From NCBI RefSeq assembly GCF_001428865.1, contig NZ_LMIV01000002.1:628903-692902 (forward strand): DNA of 64,000 bases, read 5' to 3'. A program made the position numbers and the translations under genes. Source of the stretch: Sphingomonas sp. Root241. Its GTDB lineage: Bacteria > Pseudomonadota > Alphaproteobacteria > Sphingomonadales > Sphingomonadaceae. Shown here in pieces: positions 59,187 through 64,000 of the stretch (position 1 is the stretch's first letter; every line of letters starts with the position of its first letter). A model generated the notes under the pieces. That model did not search any database. It was not told the origin of the DNA and saw only the letters and a list, made by a program, of their open reading frames with translations.

Positions 59187-60133
59187 GCCAGCCCTTCCGG
59201 ATCTCCCGCGGCGTCAAGACGCAGGCGGAGGTGGTCACGGTGGAGCTGGAGCAGGGAGGCGTGGTCGGCCGCGGCGAAGGCGTGCCTTATGCCCGGTACG
59301 GCGAGAGCATCGAGAGCGCGCTTGCCGCAATCGACGACGTTCGCGACGCAATCGAGGGTGGCGCCGACCGCGCGCAATTGCTGGACCTGCTCGGCGCCGG
59401 CGCGGCGCGCAACGCAGTGGATTGCGCCTTGTGGGACCTCGAGGCGCGGCTGGGTGGACGCAGCGTCGCCGCGAAGATCGGTGCGCCCGAACCGGGCAGG
59501 CTGGTCAGCGCCCTGACGATCGGCATCGACACGCCGATGGCGATGGCCGTCGCGGCGAGCAAGATCGCCGACGCACCGCTGATCAAGGTCAAGGTCGATG
59601 CGACGATCCCCGACGCGCAGATCCGCGCGGTGCGCAATGCCGCGCCGAACGCGAAGCTGATCGTCGATCCAAACGAGAGCTGGGATCAGCAACTGGTGCG
59701 CGCGATGCAGAGCGTGCTGGTGGTGCTGAGGGTCGATCTGCTCGAGCAGCCGGTGCCTGCGGAGGCCGACGAATGGCTCGAGAATTTCTCACCTGACGTG
59801 CCGATCTGCGCGGATGAATCGGTGCATGTCGCCGCCGATCTCGACACGGTCGCGCGGCGCTATCAGGTGGTGAACGTCAAGCTCGACAAATCGGGCGGGC
59901 TGACCGAGGCGCTGGCGCTGGCCGAAGCGGCGCGGGCGCGCGGGCTGGGGCTGATGACCGGCTGCATGGTCAGCTCGTCGCTGTCGATCGCACCGGCGCT
60001 GCACGTGGCGCGGATGTCCGATTTCGTCGACCTTGACGGTCCGATCTGGCTCATGGAGGATCGCCCCGGCGGGGTGCGCGACGAGGCCGGCTGGCTCTGG
60101 CCGCCGCAGCAGGGATTTTGGGGAACGATATGA
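59144..60133 (+). CDS. dgcA: N-acetyl-D-glutamate racemase DgcA (enolase superfamily)
   Basis: 329 residues from ATG 59144, inside the end of dgcN. Muconate-lactonising / dipeptide epimerase subgroup of the enolase superfamily: LIKVKVDA (K-x-K base), metal ligands in VDPNESW, LLEQPV and CADES, and the second-face lysine in NVKLDKSGG. DgcA converts N-acetyl-D-glutamate to N-acetyl-L-glutamate, which can enter arginine or glutamate metabolism. A generic dipeptide (Ala-Glu) epimerase is the alternative, but adjacency to dgcN favours DgcA. Confidence 0.88.
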   Translation: MSRTLRAQHDSFPLSQPFRISRGVKTQAEVVTVELEQGGVVGRGEGVPYARYGESIESALAAIDDVRDAIEGGADRAQLLDLLGAGAARNAVDCALWDLEARLGGRSVAAKIGAPEPGRLVSALTIGIDTPMAMAVAASKIADAPLIKVKVDATIPDAQIRAVRNAAPNAKLIVDPNESWDQQLVRAMQSVLVVLRVDLLEQPVPAEADEWLENFSPDVPICADESVHVAADLDTVARRYQVVNVKLDKSGGLTEALALAEAARARGLGLMTGCMVSSSLSIAPALHVARMSDFVDLDGPIWLMEDRPGGVRDEAGWLWPPQQGFWGTI

Positions 60134-61689
60134 AGGTCGCGCTGCTGTCCGGAATCGCGGCCCTCACTTTGGGAGCGGCATCGCCCGCTCCGCAGAAAGT
60201 GGACCTGCTGATCCGCGGCGGCACGATCTATACCGGCTCGGCCGAACCCTTTGTCGGCGATGTCGCGATCAGCGGCGACAGGATCGTCTCGGTGAGCCGC
60301 CACGCCGATGTGACCGCCGCACGCGTGATCGACGCCAAGGGCATGATCGTCGCGCCGGGGTTCATCGATCCGCATACCCATATGGGCGGCGACCTGACTT
60401 CCGACGACGCGGCGAAGCGGCTGGTGCCCGCTTTCCTGATGCAGGGCGTGACCACTGCGTTCATCGGCAATGACGGCGGCGGCAGCCCCGATGTCGCCAA
60501 GGTGCTGGGCAGCGCCGCGAGCAAGCCGGTGGGGATCAACTATGCCGCTTATGTCGGCTTCGGCGCAGTGCGCGAGAAGGTGGTGGGCGAAGCGGATCGC
60601 GTGCCGACCGCCGCCGAGCTCGGCCAGATGAAGACGCTGGTGGCGAACGCGATGTGCCAGGGCGCATTGGGCCTCTCTACGGGCTTGTTCTATGCGCCGC
60701 AGAGCTTCGCGAAGACCGACGAAGTGGTGGCGCTCGCGCGCGAAGCGGGGAAGCGCGGCGGCGTCTATGACAGCCATATCCGCGACGAATCCAGCTATAC
60801 CGTCGGGCTCGCCGCGGCGATCGACGAGGCGATCGCGATCGGCAAGCAGGGCGGCCTGCCGTCGCATATCGCGCATATCAAGGCGCTCGGCGTCGATGTG
60901 CAGGGCCAGGCCCCGGCGATCATCGCCAAAGTGGAGGCGGCGCGCCGTGCGGGGCAGAAGGTGACTGCCGACCAATATCCGTGGTCGGCGAGCGGCACGA
61001 GCCTGGTCGCATCGCTGATGCCGCTCTGGGCGCAGGATGGCGGACGGCCGGCGCTGCTCAGGCGCTTCGACGATCCTGCGCTGGCGGAGAAACTGCGCAG
61101 CGGGATTACCGAGAATCTGCGGAAGCGTGGCGGCGCGGACAAATTGCTGATCGTCGAGGGGAAATACGCCAATCGCACGCTGGCCGATGTCGCGAAGGCG
61201 CTGGGGCAGGATCCGGTCAACGCGGCGATCACGGTGATCCGCATCGACGATCCGGGCGTGGTCTCGTTCAACCAGAGCGAGGCCGATATCACGCGCTTCA
61301 TGCAGCAGCCCTGGGTGATGACGAGCTCGGACGCGTCGGGCGGGCATCCGCGCGTTTATGGCAGCTTCGCGCGGAAATATGCGAAGTACACGAAGGCGGA
61401 GCGGGCGATCACGCTGCGCCAGTTCGTCGAGCGGAGTTCGGCGCTGACCGCCGATACCTTCGAACTGAGCGGGCGCGGGCATCTGCGCGTGGGGGCCTTC
61501 GCTGACGTGGTGGTGTTCGACCCCGAGACCTATGCGGCGCGGGCGACCTATGAGCAGCCCAAGCTGACGGCCCAGGGCGTGCGGACGGTGGTGGTCAACG
61601 GCGTGGTCGCAGTCGACAACGGCGCGCTGACCGGCAAGGCCGCGGGCCGCGCGCTGGCGCACAAGCCGACCGCCGGGACGTGCCGTTGA
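60130..61689 (+). CDS. Exported N-acyl-D-amino-acid deacylase (D-aminoacylase)
   Basis: 519 residues. ATG 60130 overlaps the dgcA stop (ATGA). The N-terminus KVALLSGIAALTLGAASPAPQ is a signal peptide, without the Tat motif seen in the homologue at 10505. GFIDPHTHMGGD gives the H-x-H metal site; GALGLSTGLFYAPQSF, HIRDESSYTVGLAAAIDEAI, SHIAHIKALG, TADQYPWSASGTSL and MTSSDASGGHPRVYGSF are D-aminoacylase blocks. It releases D-amino acids from N-acyl forms outside the cytoplasm, probably supplying D-glutamate or other D-residues for the DgcN-DgcA route. Confidence 0.88.
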   Translation: MKVALLSGIAALTLGAASPAPQKVDLLIRGGTIYTGSAEPFVGDVAISGDRIVSVSRHADVTAARVIDAKGMIVAPGFIDPHTHMGGDLTSDDAAKRLVPAFLMQGVTTAFIGNDGGGSPDVAKVLGSAASKPVGINYAAYVGFGAVREKVVGEADRVPTAAELGQMKTLVANAMCQGALGLSTGLFYAPQSFAKTDEVVALAREAGKRGGVYDSHIRDESSYTVGLAAAIDEAIAIGKQGGLPSHIAHIKALGVDVQGQAPAIIAKVEAARRAGQKVTADQYPWSASGTSLVASLMPLWAQDGGRPALLRRFDDPALAEKLRSGITENLRKRGGADKLLIVEGKYANRTLADVAKALGQDPVNAAITVIRIDDPGVVSFNQSEADITRFMQQPWVMTSSDASGGHPRVYGSFARKYAKYTKAERAITLRQFVERSSALTADTFELSGRGHLRVGAFADVVVFDPETYAARATYEQPKLTAQGVRTVVVNGVVAVDNGALTGKAAGRALAHKPTAGTCR

Positions 61690-61706
61690 TGCTCGACTCC
61701 GCAATT

Positions 61707-61861
61707 CTCCCCTCCCTGCAAGGGAGGGGATCAAGGGGTGGGTCCAGCGTCGGGCAGGGCTCGATGCCCTGCTCGGCGCTTTTGTGCTTGGCGAAGAGTC
61801 TTTTTGGGCGCGCAGACGCGCGCACCCACCCCCAACCCCTCCCTGCGAGCAGGGAGGGGAG
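61707..61861. repeat. Family A composite palindromes (copy A5)
   Basis: A palindrome at 61707-61730 and a second near 61836-61860 enclose GC-rich sequence, including a 35-base block identical to 2330-2364. The terminal GGAGGGGAG also serves as the ribosome-binding site of the symporter gene at 61868. Confidence 0.85.
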
Positions 61862-61867
61862 CAAGAA

Positions 61868-63112
61868 ATGCTGAGCCGCTGGTTCGCCACCGCGCTCTGG
61901 AAGCGCGTGCTCGGCGCGTTGGCGTTGGGGCTGGTCTTCGCGTTCGTCTGGCCGCAGGGCACGCCCTACGTCCAGTTCATGGGCGATCTGTTCGTCCGCG
62001 CGATCCGGATGCTCGTCGCGCCGATCGTGCTGGTGACGATCGCGGCGGGGATCACTTCGCTCGCCGATCCCAGGCGATTAAGCGGGCTGGGCGGACGGAC
62101 GATCGGGCTGTTCGCACTGACCACGGCGATCGCAGTGTCGGTGGGGATGCTGGTCGCCACTTTGGTCCAGCCGGGGGTGGGTGCGCCGCTCGGCACCGCG
62201 GCGCCGCACGCGCTGGGCGATCCCGTGACGCCGTACCAGCAGCTGATCGGGATCATTCCGCTCAATATCTTCGAGGCGCTCGCCAAGGGCGACATGCTCG
62301 CCTTGATCTTCGTCGCGATCCTGATCGGAGTCGGCACGGTGGTGGCGGGCGAGCCGGGCAAGCCCTTTGCGGCATTGCTGCAGGCGACGTCGGCAGTGCT
62401 GCTCAAGGTCGTCGGCATCGTGATGGAGGCGACGCCCTTCGGCGTGTTCGCGCTGATCGCCAACGCCGTGGCGGCGAACGGCGCGGCGGTGTTCGTCAAT
62501 GTCGGGTGGCTGGCATTGGCAGTGGTGCTCGGCAGCCTGATCCAGATCGTGGTGGTGCACAGCCTGATCCTGAAGCTGTTCGCGAGGCTGCCGCTGCTGC
62601 CCTTCTTCCGTGGGATCATCGACGCGCTGGTCGTCGCCTTCTCGACTGCGTCGAGTTCCGCCACTTTGCCGGTGGCGATGCGCGTGGCGGAGAAGAATCT
62701 GGGCGTGGCGCGGCCGGTATTCTCGACGGTGCTGCCGCTCGGCGCGAGCATCGGCAAGGACGGCACGGCGATGTATGTCGGCCTGCTCAGCATGTTCGCG
62801 CTGCAGGCGTTCGGCACCCCGCTGAGCCCGCAAGTCTATGGCATGGTGCTGCTGACCGGCGCGCTCGCCGCATTCGGGACCGCGCCGGTGCCGTCGGCGT
62901 CTTTGTTCATGCTCGCCGCGGTGCTCTCGGCGGTCGGCGTGCCGCCCGAGCACACCGCGCTGGTGGTGGGTTTCGTGCTGCCGTTCGATCGGCTGCTCGA
63001 CATGACCCGCACGGTGCCGAGCGCGAGCGCGAATTTGGTGGTGGCGACGACGGTGGCGCGCTGGGAAAACGAGCTCGACGAAGAAATCTATCGGGCGAAG
63101 GATTACGCGTGA
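61868..63112 (+). CDS. Dicarboxylate/amino acid:cation symporter (DAACS family)
   Basis: 414 residues with about eight membrane segments and re-entrant loops. AFSTASSSATLPVAMRVAEKNLGV contains the serine-rich hairpin HP1; LPLGASIGKDGTAMYVGLLSMFALQAFG and FGTAPVPSASLFMLAAVLSAVG (HP2) with DRLLDMTRTVPSASANLVVATTVA near the end are the DAACS hallmarks. It takes up glutamate, aspartate or C4-dicarboxylates with sodium or protons. In this operon-like context import of D-glutamate is a plausible substrate, untested. The start ATG lies after a repeat-derived GGAGGGGAG. Confidence 0.92.
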   Translation: MLSRWFATALWKRVLGALALGLVFAFVWPQGTPYVQFMGDLFVRAIRMLVAPIVLVTIAAGITSLADPRRLSGLGGRTIGLFALTTAIAVSVGMLVATLVQPGVGAPLGTAAPHALGDPVTPYQQLIGIIPLNIFEALAKGDMLALIFVAILIGVGTVVAGEPGKPFAALLQATSAVLLKVVGIVMEATPFGVFALIANAVAANGAAVFVNVGWLALAVVLGSLIQIVVVHSLILKLFARLPLLPFFRGIIDALVVAFSTASSSATLPVAMRVAEKNLGVARPVFSTVLPLGASIGKDGTAMYVGLLSMFALQAFGTPLSPQVYGMVLLTGALAAFGTAPVPSASLFMLAAVLSAVGVPPEHTALVVGFVLPFDRLLDMTRTVPSASANLVVATTVARWENELDEEIYRAKDYA

Positions 63113-63115
63113 CGA

Positions 63116-63143
63116 TCCTCCCTCGCGAAGCGGGGGAGGGGGA
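63116..63143. repeat. Half copy of family C palindrome
   Basis: TCCTCCCTCGCGAAGCGGGGGAGGGGGA matches one arm of the composite at 38091-38225. It lies just after the symporter stop and may end its transcript. Confidence 0.6.
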
Positions 63144-63218
63144 CGCGATGCCGCGCGGTTATGCCCTGTTTCGCGCTGGACATTTGCCCGCGCGCGGTTT
63201 CGCTTTAGGCTTTCGCAC

Positions 63219-64000
63219 ATGAAACGATCGCTGCTGCTCCCGCTCCTCCTCGTCGCCACGCCCGCGCTTGCGCAAGCGAGCCTGCAGCAGCGTGTCGAGG
63301 CGAAGCTCGGCGAGGCGGCGACGGGGACGCGCTTCGGGCTGGTGGTGACCGACGCCGACGACAAGGAGATCGTCGCGGTCAATCCCGACGGTCGGTTCAT
63401 GCCGGCGTCGAACACCAAGATGTTCACTACCGCCGCGGCCTATGCCTCGCTGACCGGGCTCGACCAGCCCGACGCGGCGGGCGGCGCGGCGGTGCGGATC
63501 GAGGGACAGGACGTCATCCTCGAGGGGCATGGCGATGCGCGGCTCTCCAGCGCGGCGGATTGCACGGTGGATTGCCTCGCCACGCTGGCGGACGCGGTGG
63601 CGGCGAAGACCAGGCACGTGCGCAATGTCGTCGGCGACGACACGGCGTTTCCCGACCAGCGCTGGAGCCCGGGGATGAGCTGGAACAACATTCCGAGCCG
63701 CTACGGCACGGGGATTTCGGCACTGACGCTCGACGACAACGAGCTGGTGATCGACGTGACACCCGGCGCAGTCGGCGCGCGGCCGGGGGTCGCGCTGCCG
63801 CTGCCTTATTACAGCGTCGACAACCGCATGGTGACGGTGGCCGGGTCCGAGCGGAAGATCGGCTATGACCGCGCGCCCAACGGCACTGTGCTGCGGCTGA
63901 CCGGCACGATCGGCGTCGACGCGAAACCCGATCCACTGCGCGTCGGCATCGACGATCCGGCGCATTATGCGGCGTGGCGATTCAGGGCCCTGCTCGAGGC
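63219..64000 (+). CDS. dacB: D-alanyl-D-alanine carboxypeptidase/endopeptidase, S13 family (cut by the window end)
   Basis: The first 260 codons of a longer gene; the 3' end lies outside the window. Signal peptide KRSLLLPLLLVATPALAQA. S-x-x-K is PASNTKMF (serine near residue 70), and FGLVVTDADDKEIVAVNPDGRFMPASNTK, NVVGDDTAFPDQRW and GTGISALTLDDNELVIDVTPG are typical of the S13 (PBP4/DacB) family. It removes terminal D-alanine or opens cross-links in peptidoglycan. It would release D-amino acids next to the D-glutamate uptake and catabolic genes. Confidence 0.9.
   Translation, partial: MKRSLLLPLLLVATPALAQASLQQRVEAKLGEAATGTRFGLVVTDADDKEIVAVNPDGRFMPASNTKMFTTAAAYASLTGLDQPDAAGGAAVRIEGQDVILEGHGDARLSSAADCTVDCLATLADAVAAKTRHVRNVVGDDTAFPDQRWSPGMSWNNIPSRYGTGISALTLDDNELVIDVTPGAVGARPGVALPLPYYSVDNRMVTVAGSERKIGYDRAPNGTVLRLTGTIGVDAKPDPLRVGIDDPAHYAAWRFRALLE

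Noticed and set aside
59863..61962. Minus-strand open frame of 699 codons opposite the D-aminoacylase
   Set aside because: Shadow of the deacylase gene; no motifs or start signals of its own.

Overview
The window looks like chromosomal DNA of a sphingomonad (Alphaproteobacteria, Sphingomonas sensu lato). Reasons: high GC with strong G/C third-position bias, outer-membrane biology dominated by TonB-dependent receptors, an alphaproteobacterial hslV-hslU order, a yajC-secD-secF operon followed by a Mth938-domain gene, a DUF4893 lipoprotein, promoter-like sites matching the alphaproteobacterial general-stress sigma factor EcfG (GGAAC-N16/17-CGTT), and many GC-rich dispersed palindromes of the kind that litter these genomes. 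Genus-level assignment is an inference.

Layout. 1-1.9 kb is compositionally distinct (lower GC) and holds a convergent pair, a three-Cys-motif partner protein (tcmP) and a Gp37/Gp68-type three-Cys protein, whose 3' ends overlap. 2-8.7 kb carries secreted or surface proteins: a Sel1-like protein, a class 3 lipase, a duplicated-HTH protein, a secreted protein of unknown function, a Cu/Zn superoxide dismutase lipoprotein and a serine hydrolase. 8.9-10.3 kb is a TetR/SDR divergent pair with a clear operator palindrome. 10.5-21.6 kb looks like a nutrient-scavenging block: a Tat-exported D-aminoacylase, a GH43 glycosidase, an MFS transporter and two tandem paralogous TonB receptors that each contain an EF-hand-type loop. 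21.7-38.9 kb is mixed: a chemoreceptor, 2'-5' RNA ligase-like thpR, a Bax-inhibitor-1 protein, a cation efflux protein, an M20 amidohydrolase, 3-hydroxybutyrate dehydrogenase, a patatin, a YpfJ-like metallopeptidase, both glyoxalases (gloA, gloB) and tandem lipoproteins. 39-47.4 kb is core housekeeping: hslVU, a threonine synthase, yajC-secDF and tRNA-Pro(GGG). 47.4-55 kb has a YcaQ/AlkX-type glycosylase, a TMEM175-type channel, several small charged proteins with stress-type promoters, a glycosyltransferase, and an unusual stretch of about 620 bases without a convincing protein gene but full of tetraloop hairpins, bounded by tandem DnaA boxes and an intrinsic terminator.

57.1-64 kb is the most coherent pathway. 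A LysR regulator, a DgcN-type (DUF1611) protein, a DgcA-type N-acetyl-glutamate racemase, an exported D-aminoacylase, a glutamate/dicarboxylate-type symporter and a DacB-type D-Ala-D-Ala endopeptidase lie in one direction, with a divergent penicillin-binding-protein-fold hydrolase. Together they suggest release, import and racemisation of D-amino acids, chiefly D-glutamate, probably from peptidoglycan or N-acyl-D-amino acids.

Three unrelated families of intergenic palindromes (called A, B and C here) separate many genes. Start codons were revised downstream of the longest frame wherever a ribosome-binding site or homology-like N-terminus supported it.
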